Shown here: positions 1 to 7,880 of the stretch, piece by piece
How the letters are laid out: each line of letters starts with the position of its first letter
Position numbering within the stretch: the first letter of the stretch is position 1
Assembly: GCA_001970855.1 (NCBI GenBank)
Contig: LSSN01005145.1
Span: forward strand, 1-10,915
Reading direction: 5' to 3'
Source: Smittium culicis
Taxonomy: Eukaryota; Kickxellomycota; Harpellomycetes; Harpellales; Legeriomycetaceae
DNA: 10,915 nucleotides
Translations under genes and position numbers: made by a program
Notes under the pieces: generated by a model
What the model saw: only the letters and a program-made list of their open reading frames with translations
What the model was told of the DNA's origin: nothing
The model's database searches: none

Positions 1-468
1 AGCCTCTTAAAAATAGTTTAAGTACAAAATGATAATAGAAATATAAATTAATTAATTTAAACTAGTTTGTAATATTTTGTGTGATTTTAGCGAAATAAAA
101 AACTCCAATTAAAGAATAAGAAGCTTATAAAACTTCTATTAAAATAACTAGTTGGTGGTGTAAAATGATATAATCTGATGTTTGTTTTTAGATATCATAT
201 CGAAGATTTATAAAAATTCAACTACAGATTCGTTTTAGTACCTTAATATTGTTATGAAATGTAATATAAATGTGCAATTATATAATATATATGCACCTGT
301 ATTAAAGATTTCAATAATTCAAGAAATGTTAAGTAAAAATATACTAAATGTGTATACTCACAGGTAAAAATATTTGTGGCGTTAATTTTAATGCTATTTA
401 AAAACGTATAGTTTATATATTTAACATTTTATTAAGCTATTATTCTATTAGGCTTCTAGTTATTAAAG

Positions 469-495
469 AATGTTTATACACAAAGTTTGAACATT
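469..495 (-). repeat. Stem-loop in repeat copy 1, partner of 7438-7464
   Basis: Arms 469-479 and 485-495 enclose a 5-base loop (480-484). Nine of 11 positions pair on the minus strand, and ten if a T-G wobble on the plus strand is counted. The aligned stem in the other copy is perfect over 11 pairs. Two positions differ in both arms but remain paired. The loop is identical in the two copies. Confidence 0.6.
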
Positions 496-638
496 AAAAG
501 TATAAAAACATCCTCGATTGATTTAAACTTAGGATTATCTAAAAAATGGACCACAAAAAATATTTAATAAATAAAATAAATAAATAAAAAATTATAAGTT
601 TACAACGATAAATATTATCAATAGCTAAAAAATAATAA

Positions 639-695
639 AGTCTGAAACAGCCAAGAAGAAAAAGTGAGCTTCAATTAAAGCACGCATAAAAGTAT
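639..695. repeat. 57-bp highly conserved block, copy 1
   Basis: This block matches the reverse complement of 7253-7309 at 50 of 57 positions with no gaps, which is clearly higher than the flanking repeat. It includes GC-bearing words such as CTGAAACAG, CAAGAAG and GAGCTT, so base composition alone does not explain the match. On the plus strand both copies read as about 16 codons ending in the same TAA, with four of the six differences before the stop falling at third positions. That frame is antisense to the inferred element and may mean nothing. Confidence 0.75.
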
Positions 696-709
696 CTATT
701 ATGCTGCTC
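680..709. repeat. Imperfect hairpin at the end of the conserved block
   Basis: AGCA-C-GCATA is followed after an 11-base loop by TATGC-TGCT, giving nine pairs with one bulged C. Only its 5' arm lies in the part shared with the second copy, so the hairpin itself is not conserved. No terminator or tRNA reading is supported. Confidence 0.35.
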
Positions 710-892
710 AGTGATTTGATTTTTATTTTTAGAGAGGTGGAGAATTTTTTCTCACTCTTTTTTACTAAGTATAGATAATTATAACTAATAAAAATTATTT
801 GAAGTCAAGTTAACTAATGGTTTGTTCAAGTATTGGTAGAAAAAAAAACATAAAATATAAAAAACATAAAGTAATTAAGAAATTTAATCAGT

Positions 893-918
893 TGTCAACT
901 CCGTTCCGGCAATAAAAT
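893..918 (-). other. Possible tRNA-Asp-type primer-binding site, degraded
   Basis: On the minus strand the sequence reads TTGCCGGAACGGAGTTGACAA. Many plant Ty3/gypsy elements begin their internal region with TGGCGCCGTTGCCGGGGA, complementary to the tRNA-Asp 3' end, commonly followed by TTGACAA or similar. Here TTGCCGG (906-912), GGA and TTGACAA are present, with three extra bases between them, and the leading TGGCGCCG half is lost to A/T. The other copy keeps only GAGTTGACA (7043-7051) and lacks the TTGCCGG part. It is one of the few GC-richer spots in the neighbourhood. Moderate to low confidence because only about half the site survives. Confidence 0.4.
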
Positions 919-1000
919 AAATGTAATTAAAATAATTTAATATATATTGTAATTAGTTCTAGGAGTTATAGCCTCATATAATTTTTGTATGACAATGGAA

Positions 1001-1185
1001 TGGTTTTTAATAAGTTTTATTCTGCCCCAAGTCTAAATTGTGACATAATTATCGAATTTTTTTACATGACTTATGAATCAAAATTAATAACGTATAATGG
1101 AGTCAAAATCGAGAACAGCATAAAATTTTTGATGCAATCGAGCGATTAATCTAGTCATATAATGTTAAATACTATTATTAAATGA
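1001..1185. other. AT-rich stretch, possible remainder of an LTR
   Basis: This lies directly outside the PBS-like end of copy 1, where the body of an LTR in minus orientation would be expected. I could not follow the alignment with the second copy beyond about 1000 and see no LTR terminus, TATA box or polyadenylation signal that I would trust in such AT-rich DNA. It contains no gene. Confidence 0.25.
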
Positions 1186-1235
1186 ACTAAATATTTATTA
1201 ATATCACTAAATATTTATTAATATCACTAAATATT
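1186..1235. repeat. 20-bp tandem repeat, 2.5 perfect copies
   Basis: The unit ACTAAATATTTATTAATATC occurs at 1186-1205 and 1206-1225, followed by its first ten bases at 1226-1235, with no mismatches. Perfect identity in a region that is otherwise heavily eroded suggests recent expansion, for example by replication slippage. Confidence 0.95.
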
Positions 1236-1261
1236 GGAATAGATAATTTATACTAATTAAA

Positions 1262-1294
1262 AGAATGGTATAAATTATATTTTCGTACCATTCT
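1262..1294. repeat. 9-bp perfect inverted repeat (hairpin)
   Basis: AGAATGGTA (1262-1270) and TACCATTCT (1286-1294) are exact reverse complements around a 15-base AT-rich loop. No T-run follows at the right place for a bacterial terminator, and no gene is adjacent. Confidence 0.7.
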
Positions 1295-2295
1295 GATACT
1301 ACAGAATGAATTTGTAAAAAAAAATTTATGAACACTTTGTTGCAATAATAGCTACATGTCAAAATATATAATTATGACTCAAAATATATTTAATTATTAA
1401 AAAATCGGTCTAATTCGACTTATAGCTCATAAATTATTATTTTTTAATAAAATTTATCTAAAAAGATATTAGCTTAAATTTTTTTATAACCACGGAAATA
1501 AACTAAATAAAAATAACATATACAAATGAAAGCCTTAATATATATCTTGTGTTTTAATTTATAAAAAATACTGAATTGAATATATTAGAAAATTATATTC
1601 AAAATTAGCGAGAATATATAGCTAACTCCGATTATTTATTGAAATATGGACCTCGAATTCCAAAAAATATTTTCCATATTATAAGATAGTAACGTTTAAA
1701 TCAATATCATCACATAGTTTCATTGATTCCTTTAAACATATTAATTAAAACATTTTTAAAAAATTTCTCAACCTAGTTAATTGAGTAAAAAATCTACAAC
1801 TTCGAATTGAATTTGTGTTTAATTTGAATCAGTTTATCGCAATCCTATATGGCTTAAAGGTTTATATATGTAATAATTTTTTATTTGTGAAAATTTTTAA
1901 ATTCATGGTATATCTTGATGAGAAAAAAGTTATTAGAAAATTAATATTAGCTTCAATAATATTTAGAAAAATTATATTTGGAAAACGTTAATAATATAAA
2001 TATAAGAAAATCCAAATTTTGAAATTTTTTATGAAAATAAATGTATTTTTATCATCATTTTTAAAGTTTTATGCATAGTATAATCTATAAACATCTTTTT
2101 ATTTCAAAAATTATTAATTATAATTATAAATAAAATAATATTAATAAAATTCTACTTATAATTAATTTATTAAAATATTAAAGATATTTTAATTATTATT
2201 AAAAATACATCTTTAACACTATAAAAAGCATTATATTTCATTATTTCCTAAAAAAATCATCTTAGTTAATTAAAAAATATATTAATGCAAAAAAA
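1295..2295. other. AT-rich stretch without a gene
   Basis: I see only A/T-rich sequence with short poly-A and poly-T runs. No frame stays open for a meaningful length and no protein motif is recognisable. Confidence 0.6.
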
Positions 2296-2364
2296 AATAT
2301 TATATGTCGTGGTAGAATCGCACGATGAGATACAAGCTAGATAGCTTCTACCACTAATAATATT
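2296..2364. repeat. Two-tier hairpin with 9-bp GC-containing stem
   Basis: The inner stem GTGGTAGAA (2309-2317) pairs perfectly with TTCTACCAC (2346-2354). An outer 7-bp AATATTA (2296-2302) pairs with TAATATT (2358-2364) across an asymmetric internal loop. The 28-base terminal loop contains further self-complementary AGCT-N4-AGCT at 2335-2347. The 3' arm word GCTTCTACCAC (2344-2354) recurs at 6350-6360. This could be a decayed MITE-like or other folded element; no known class is recognised. Confidence 0.65.
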
Positions 2365-2945
2365 TAATTCAGTTACGGGTTTTATTCTCATTGATATTTT
2401 ACTCAATTCTCTTTATTCTTATGATAAAATTACGTTATAAATGTTATTCTTATATTTATATTGGGTAATTTATTTATATGTTATTTGATATACGGTTACT
2501 TTTGAGAGTTCAGTTTAATAGCTCACACAAAGAATAGTTGGAGAGTTAATGGAGGATAAATATGAACAATCTGTGGAGTATAAAAGGTTCAATCACCAAT
2601 AAGTTTTATTAAAATACGAAGTTATATAGTAGTAAGTTATTTTTCCTTTTAAATAAGACAAACTAAATATTTTTAAAATAAAAATAAAACCGAAAGGAAA
2701 AAAATTAAGCACTATCAAAAATCTTAGAGATAAAGTCTAGGTACATGGGAAAACGAATATTCTAGACATCTAAGTCGCAGTGAAATTTTCTGATAGGTAA
2801 TAAATTGACCCTTTCAAAAATTACTAGTTATTAGCCATCAATCGATAGTACTGAATAATATAAAACTTTTTTTTAATACCGATAAACTTAATTTTCTATA
2901 AATTAATTAAAATCATTTTACAAAGATATTAATCAAAGGGAAGAA
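2365..2945. other. AT-rich stretch without a recognisable gene
   Basis: A few slightly GC-richer patches (2540-2605, 2736-2840) may be fragments of old elements. A short plus-strand frame starting with the ATG at 2549 reads 17 codons to a stop and resembles nothing I recognise. A 6-bp inverted repeat GTCTAG/CTAGAC frames about 2736-2766. Confidence 0.45.
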
Positions 2946-3190
2946 TAAATCTCAGCAGTTGAGATATGCCAAATTCCCGAGATTCCCAAAACAAAAAAAT
3001 GGGATATAAAACTATCTCTCACTTCCAAAAAAATGTATGTAGGGGGATATAATCTTTAATTTAAAATTAAACAAACTCTATTCATTTAGCAAATAAAAAT
3101 ATTAATAATAATAGAAAATTCCTATTGATAATAGCTAGGTACCACGGAAAGTTCCACATACACAATTAATAAGGACCCCCTGTAATAGTT
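2946..3190. other. GC-richer island, possible unidentified pseudogene fragment
   Basis: This patch is less AT-rich than its surroundings (runs such as CCCGAGATTCCC, AGGGGGATA and AAGGACCCCCTG). A plus-strand frame is open for 36 codons from 2949 to a stop near 3058. It holds Pro- and Lys-rich sequence but no motif I recognise, and it has no start context. A small hairpin, ATCTCA (2949-2954) with TGAGAT (2960-2965), overlaps its start. It may be a scrap of a coding region from a transposon or of a nuclear gene; function unknown. Confidence 0.25.
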
Positions 3191-3760
3191 GTATTTGTAT
3201 AATCACACTCTTTACATTCATACCTCAGAATTAAATCAAAATTCTAACTATTTCATTTACTTTTTTATGTGTAAATCAAGTTCTGATTTTTTTAGGCTAG
3301 ACGGTTATGATCATATTTTATAAATGCAAAGAATTTGAAAAAATTAGTCTTTAGACAAAGAAAGAAAATCGTAATTATTTTATAAGTACATTAAAAAATA
3401 GTGATTCAAAAAAAAGAATTTTTACTATTATTAGATTAATTAATCGAAATTATCGTTACTAAGTTCATAAACTTGTAAACACCATTACACTATAAATAAT
3501 TCTAGTAGCAACTAAAATTTGTGCGATATGTGTCAAGTGATAAAAATTAAAAATTTTAAAATTATGAATCTTAGCTCTGTTATATAATTAATTAAAAAGT
3601 GTTTATTCTTCATTAAGATATTTAAAATTATCGCTATTATTATCGAGTCTATACTTGATATTTCTAACATATTAAGCATATCTATGTAGTATATTAATTT
3701 CAACCAACGGAGAATGGAAACTGATCTAATACTGAATAGTAAAAAAATAAACATGCAATG
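3191..3760. other. AT-rich stretch without a gene
   Basis: Nothing is recognisable. A 73-codon minus-strand open frame (3754-3533) is composed almost entirely of Ile, Leu, Phe and Lys codons, as expected of chance frames in AT-rich DNA. Confidence 0.5.
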
Positions 3761-3830
3761 GTCAAGAGAGTGTCCTCAATTTTAAACATACACACGAGGT
3801 TAAAGCAAATATAGATAATTAATTAGTCGT
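3761..3830. repeat. Possible short third copy of the leader repeat
   Basis: The words TGTCCTCAATTTTAAACATACA and GAGGTTAAAGCAAATATA in this interval resemble, in the same order and with small gaps, the reverse complement of the second copy around 7590-7655, including its AAACATACA and TGGTTAAGCATATAT. The match cannot be followed with confidence on either side, so chance similarity in AT-rich sequence is possible. Confidence 0.25.
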
Positions 3831-4300
3831 GTTATTTTCTATCATATCTTTAGTATGTAGGAATTTTATAGTAATATTTAATAATATAATTTTATTTTAA
3901 ATATATAAAAATTAACAAAGTTTATCAAAATATATAAATTATTTATCAGATTTATGATATCAGTTATTAATAGTCGTTTGAGCTTTATCAATCTATGTTT
4001 AAATATAATACAGTAGCCTTTATTTTTCATGCTATATTTAGGGATTAGTAGAATATTTGTTCTATAAAATATAAATATCAATATTTCAAAAATAATACAA
4101 AATGCAAAGATCAATAAATAAATAGTGATAATACATGAAAATAATCGACCATATAAAATCCATAACGGCTCCTAGTATAATAAAAATTTTTTATCAACAT
4201 TAGATTTCACTCTAATGAATATTTTTTACTAACTTGTTATTATTAATAAAGTATATACATTACGCATATAGGTTTAAATTAAATAAAAAAAATGTAGAAT
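3831..4300. other. AT-rich stretch without a gene
   Basis: No recognisable content. A 78-codon minus-strand frame (4114-3878) is Ile/Leu/Phe/Lys/Asn-rich, with no ribosome-binding or Kozak-like context and no domain signature. I treat it as a chance frame. Confidence 0.5.
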
Positions 4301-4302
4301 TA

Positions 4303-4351
4303 TTTTTTATGAGAGATCGCTAAAGTAAGCAGTCGCTCATTTATGAAAAAA
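4303..4351. repeat. Imperfect hairpin, 13-position stem
   Basis: ATGAG (4309-4313) pairs with CTCAT (4336-4340). After a one-by-one mismatch, GATCGCT (4315-4321) pairs with AGCAGTC (4328-4334) with one wobble and one mismatch around a 6-base loop. Outer T6 (4303-4308) and A-run (4346-4351) could extend it across a bulge. No adjacent gene suggests a role. Confidence 0.5.
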
Positions 4352-6330
4352 TAACCCAAAAAATAAATCTCGAATTTGTACTAAATAATTTTAATTTTAA
4401 TTGAAAAAATATGAATTATAAATTTTTATTTTTCTTATCTAGGATTCATTAATATGAATTGCATATTAATTAATATAAAAATTCTTTATAGCTAATATCT
4501 ATTAAATATTTATCTATTCTTCTCAAGGGTAGATGCCATTAGTTTATAGTTAGTGAGTTTTATCAAATATAATTCTGTAAAAGTTTAGGAATTTTTTCTA
4601 TGAAAAAAAATGAATGTTTTTTCGCATTAAAATTAAAATTTTAGTATAAATAGAATAATTTAAGAACTTTAAAATATCAATAAATATTATATTTGAATTT
4701 ATCAAGTATTTTTTGTATAGTAAAAATTAAATTTCTTTTGATATTAGGTGTTGAAAAGTTTGAATAAGAACCTTTTATAATTATTAATGATTCTTAATTG
4801 GGTTTAATTAACAATGGGTATTTATTTATGTATTAAGGATATATTTTTCTGATTCTTTATAATTTAATAAAGCATATATATTAAATGCAAGATTAAAAAA
4901 TTTTTTACACTCTACTGAGTAACAATCTAGATATCAAAGTATATTAATTGGATTTATACCAAATATGATGTTTTAATCAAGTTATTATTATGAATTAATC
5001 AAATAATTAATCTATAAATTTGATATAAATTACGGTGAATTAAATTTAAGTAGTTTCTGATAATCTTTATATGTTATAAATGTCAATTTAAAAGCCAAAT
5101 AAAAAATTGAAGTTATAGTCCATATAGTAAATAATGAAAACAATTTAATTTTAGTATGAAATTAATCAGATTTTTTAACTTAAAAATTCTGATTTATGTA
5201 TATCGATTTTAATTGTATGTTCATATTTTTACTCATTAGAAAAATTTAACGAAAATTTTTATCCCCATAATGTATTATATCTCAATTTCACTTCAAATAT
5301 TCGATCAGTAATATAAATTATTCTAAAGGATATCGGTAATACACTTTGTATTAGATTAGGCATTTCTTTTTTTTTTTATTTATGAAGTTTAATTAAAGTC
5401 TAAATTTAGATATGGGAATTTAAATTTATAAAATTTTTTAAATTATCTATAAAAAAATTTGTCATTCAGCTATATACTATTCATATTAATGGCATAAATA
5501 GCTTCAAGTTCCTAAACAATTTTTATTTAAGATATGTATATTTATGGTCATTGCTTTTTTAAATGTGCTATTTCTATATTTCATATTTCAGAATTACATT
5601 AGATATATGATGTTTCTGTTTAAAGATTATAATTCACTAATTTTTTTCAATTATAAATATGTATAAATTATCTCATCCACAAAATATATATACATCCATC
5701 GCATATTCGCGATCCAAGTTAATTCGTTCTATTATCTATTCGAATATGACATTTGTTTTGAAATCAACCCATAACATTAGATGGAAAAAATTAGATAATT
5801 AAATCAAGTAGAAAATTAATAATTCTGAATATATAATCCTATTATAAGACGCTTATTCCTAAAATAATCAATAGCTGAATTAAATAGCCATGAAGAGTAG
5901 TTTCACGTATATTAGGTATTCTCCAAATCAATAATCCAGATTGCTTTTTTAAAATCATTAATACTTCATGATACTCATATTAATAAACTTTAAAATTTAT
6001 TAATGCATTGTTATAGGGAATGAAAAATATTTCTGAATAATAAAAAAAAAAAAGTAAACAATAATTAGAAACAAATAATGATTCAAAAAAACCAATTTTA
6101 TAAATTTACATTTAATTTCAGTTATTAATATAGAAAAATATTGGCTCTATATAAATAAAAAAAAATAATAACATAAAAATTATAATAAGCAATTAATATA
6201 TTTATAAAGTATATATGATGTTTATATTAGTAATAATTTCAGAACTAATTAATGATATATAAAGTTAATATTGATCATTTACTCGAAATAATATTAGCAA
6301 CTTTTTCATAATATTTAAGGTTGAGTAACA
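4352..6330. other. Long AT-rich stretch without a gene
   Basis: No gene or element is recognisable over about 2 kb. It contains poly-T (T11 at 5367-5377) and poly-A (A12 at 6042-6053) runs. One GC-richer spot (5690-5790) reads on the minus strand for a few dozen residues with two in-frame stops and no recognisable motif. Confidence 0.6.
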
Positions 6331-6336
6331 TCATAG

Positions 6337-6360
6337 CGATATATATCGAGCTTCTACCAC
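6337..6360. repeat. 12-bp palindrome next to a repeated 11-mer
   Basis: CGATATATATCG (6337-6348) is a perfect palindrome. Immediately after it, GCTTCTACCAC (6350-6360) repeats the word at 2344-2354, where it forms one arm of a hairpin. Here no opposing GTGGTAGAA arm is present nearby. Confidence 0.5.
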
Positions 6361-6959
6361 ATATTTTTCTTTTTTGAGTTTTGCGTAATTTTTTTCAATA
6401 AGTTTTTAGCAATAAATAATTATGTTTAAGATAAATTGCTTTATCAAAAGATATCTTTACATTTATAGCAGTTAATATTTATTTAGTAACTAAAATACGT
6501 ATAATAACAAGACGTATTTTCAACACTGAATCAGCTATGCGTTTGAGGATAAATATATTTAAAAAATGTTGAATGCTTTGATTAGAAAAAGATCACAAGA
6601 TTATATATTATCACTTATCATTTTTTTTATCACAAGTTTTTTTCCCTTTGAAATTTTGGAAATATTATAAAGAAATTAAACGCGCACAAAAAATAAAACA
6701 ATATTAGAGTTATAAAAAAAATCCTAAAGTTAAATATGAGGTACGTGAAATAGCATTAAATATACAAATTAATTTTGAATATAGTTAAATTTAAATAATA
6801 ATTAATCATTTTCTGACCAAAAAGAAAATATTCAAATTAGTCAGGCTGATAGAAATGTGATGTGATTTATTGTTAACATTTATCTTAAATTTTTTTGAAT
6901 AATTAATGAGTGAAAATATGAATCTCTTATTTGAATACATATTTTAACTTAAGATTACT
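6361..6959. other. AT-rich stretch, possible LTR body upstream of copy 2
   Basis: This lies where the LTR of the plus-oriented copy would be expected. No LTR boundary is visible. A plus-strand frame around 6642-6780 is open apart from one stop but is Lys- and Ile-rich and unidentifiable. Confidence 0.3.
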
Positions 6960-7252
6960 CTTTATTAATTTTTAACATAAAAATTTTATAAACACTTCTA
7001 ATACAATTTAAACTTTACAAATTATTATAAAAAATTTACTGAGAGTTGACATATGTAATTGAATGATATAAAAATTTATGATAATGATAAGTTTTAATTA
7101 AATAATTTGAAAATACAAATACACATAATTAAATTATGGAATAATGTAAATTTTTAGATAATCCTCTCGAAATTAGATTAAAAATGCTAAAGTATTTTTG
7201 AATTGTATCATTTTTTTAATATATGATAGCAATATATAAAATTAAATATTTT

Positions 7253-7309
7253 ATACTGTTATGCTTGCTTTAATTTAAGCTCGCTTTTGCTTCTTGACTG
7301 TTTCAGTCT
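7253..7309. repeat. 57-bp highly conserved block, copy 2
   Basis: This is the reverse-complement match of 639-695 (50 of 57 identical, ungapped). It contains a small GACTG-TTT-CAGTC hairpin (7296-7308) that is only partly kept in copy 1. The repeat on either side is much more diverged. Confidence 0.75.
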
Positions 7310-7410
7310 TGTTTTTAAATTTTAATAATATTGATAATTTTTAAACCTATTATTTGTTTTATATATTTTATTATTTTTTGTGATCCTTTTTAAGATGATG
7401 TTAATTTTAA

Positions 7411-7430
7411 AGCAATCAAGGCTGCTTTTA
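7411..7430. repeat. Small hairpin in the leader repeat
   Basis: AAAGCA and TGCTTT are reverse complements around an 8-base loop. The aligned site in copy 1 has lost one pair (T opposite T). Confidence 0.4.
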
Positions 7431-7437
7431 TACCTTT

Positions 7438-7464
7438 AATACTCAAACTTTGTGTTTGAGTATT
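7438..7464 (+). repeat. Perfect 11-bp stem-loop with 5-base loop
   Basis: AATACTCAAAC (7438-7448) and GTTTGAGTATT (7454-7464) pair perfectly around TTTGT. In copy 1 the loop is identical. Stem pairs 4 and 5 are A-T and C-G here but G-C and T-A there, so both arms changed together. This is what a functional RNA (or DNA) stem would show; in a retroelement leader such stems serve packaging, dimerisation or translation control. No specific role can be assigned. Confidence 0.75.
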
Positions 7465-7467
7465 CTT

Positions 7468-7488
7468 TACTAGCTATAATAGCTAGTA
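7468..7488. repeat. Perfect 21-nt palindrome
   Basis: TACTAGCTAT (7468-7477) and ATAGCTAGTA (7479-7488) are exact reverse complements around a single A, three bases after the preceding stem-loop. The corresponding part of copy 1 (about 445-468) is no longer palindromic. Confidence 0.8.
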
Positions 7489-7880
7489 GAATATTAGTTA
7501 AATAAAATGTTAAAGACAAAACTTTATACTTAAAAAACTAGTAATGAAAAACTAATACAATTAAAGCTACAATATTTATATTTGTGGTATATACATTTAC
7601 ATATATGCTTAACCACACTACTTGTATGTTTGAAATTGCTAATACAGATGCATTTATATTTATCTTATATAATAGCACATGTATTACTCATTTCATAACA
7701 ATACTAAAATAAAAAATATAATTTGTTTTCATATGAGTGATAAAATACCACCTATTAAGATTTCAAAATCACGTTGAAATATCAGTATATATAATTATAG
7801 ATAAAATTAGATGATAAATTTATGAGTTAATTATAAAAAGAACTCATTTTATTTCTCATAGTGAAATATTCGAAACCAGA

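Larger units (their letters stand above)
64..1000 (-). mobile_element. Decayed LTR-retrotransposon 5' end (LTR end, PBS, leader), copy 1
   Basis: This stretch aligns in reverse complement with 6960-7880. The core 247-695 pairs with 7253-7703 (449 versus 451 bases) at roughly 70% identity by eye, and 639-695 matches 50 of 57 positions. Weaker matching runs outward to about 64 on one side and through a GAGTTGACA block (893-901) to about 1000 on the other. Read on the minus strand the order is: LTR-like end (1000 to about 920), primer-binding-site-like sequence (about 915-900), then a leader. It is non-coding in all frames. I infer a retroelement from the PBS-like motif and from the nearby gypsy integrase debris; the repeat itself matches no family I can name. 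An unclassified dispersed repeat is the alternative. The outer boundaries are approximate. Confidence 0.55.
6960..7880 (+). mobile_element. Decayed LTR-retrotransposon 5' end (LTR end, leader), copy 2
   Basis: This is the inverted counterpart of 64-1000. Aligned landmarks in order are: an LTR-end-like stretch (about 6975-7035), GAGTTGACA (7043-7051), a weak TCCTCTCGAAAT patch (about 7161-7175), the 57-bp conserved block (7253-7309), two hairpins (7438-7488), AAAATGTTAAAGA (about 7503-7516), and CATTTCATAACAATA (7689-7703), with weaker similarity to about 7880. It is better preserved than copy 1: its hairpins are perfect where those of copy 1 are eroded. It is non-coding. As with copy 1, assignment to a retroelement is an inference, and the primer-binding site itself has been lost here. 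Confidence 0.55.

Noticed and set aside
722..770. Rho-independent terminator-like stem with T-run
   Set aside because: The GAGAA/TTCTC stem is only five pairs, has no upstream gene, and T-runs are everywhere in this sequence.
1344..1357. Shared word ATAATAGCTACAT at about 1345 and about 10198, with partial matches near 3127 and 7475
   Set aside because: At about 80% A+T, shared words of this length are expected many times between positions in 11 kb, and the flanks do not align.
3533..3754. 73-codon minus-strand open frame
   Set aside because: Its residues are nearly all those of AT-rich codons (Ile, Leu, Phe, Lys, Asn), with no motif and no start context; frames of this size are expected by chance over 11 kb at this composition.
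3878..4114. 78-codon minus-strand open frame
   Set aside because: Same composition pattern as the other chance frame. The hydrophobic stretches follow from T-rich codons and do not indicate real membrane segments.
7471..7720. Minus-strand open stretch in copy 2 that looks like a hydrophobic protein
   Set aside because: The aligned frame in copy 1 is not maintained beyond a short part, and the hydrophobic composition follows from the T-rich codons.
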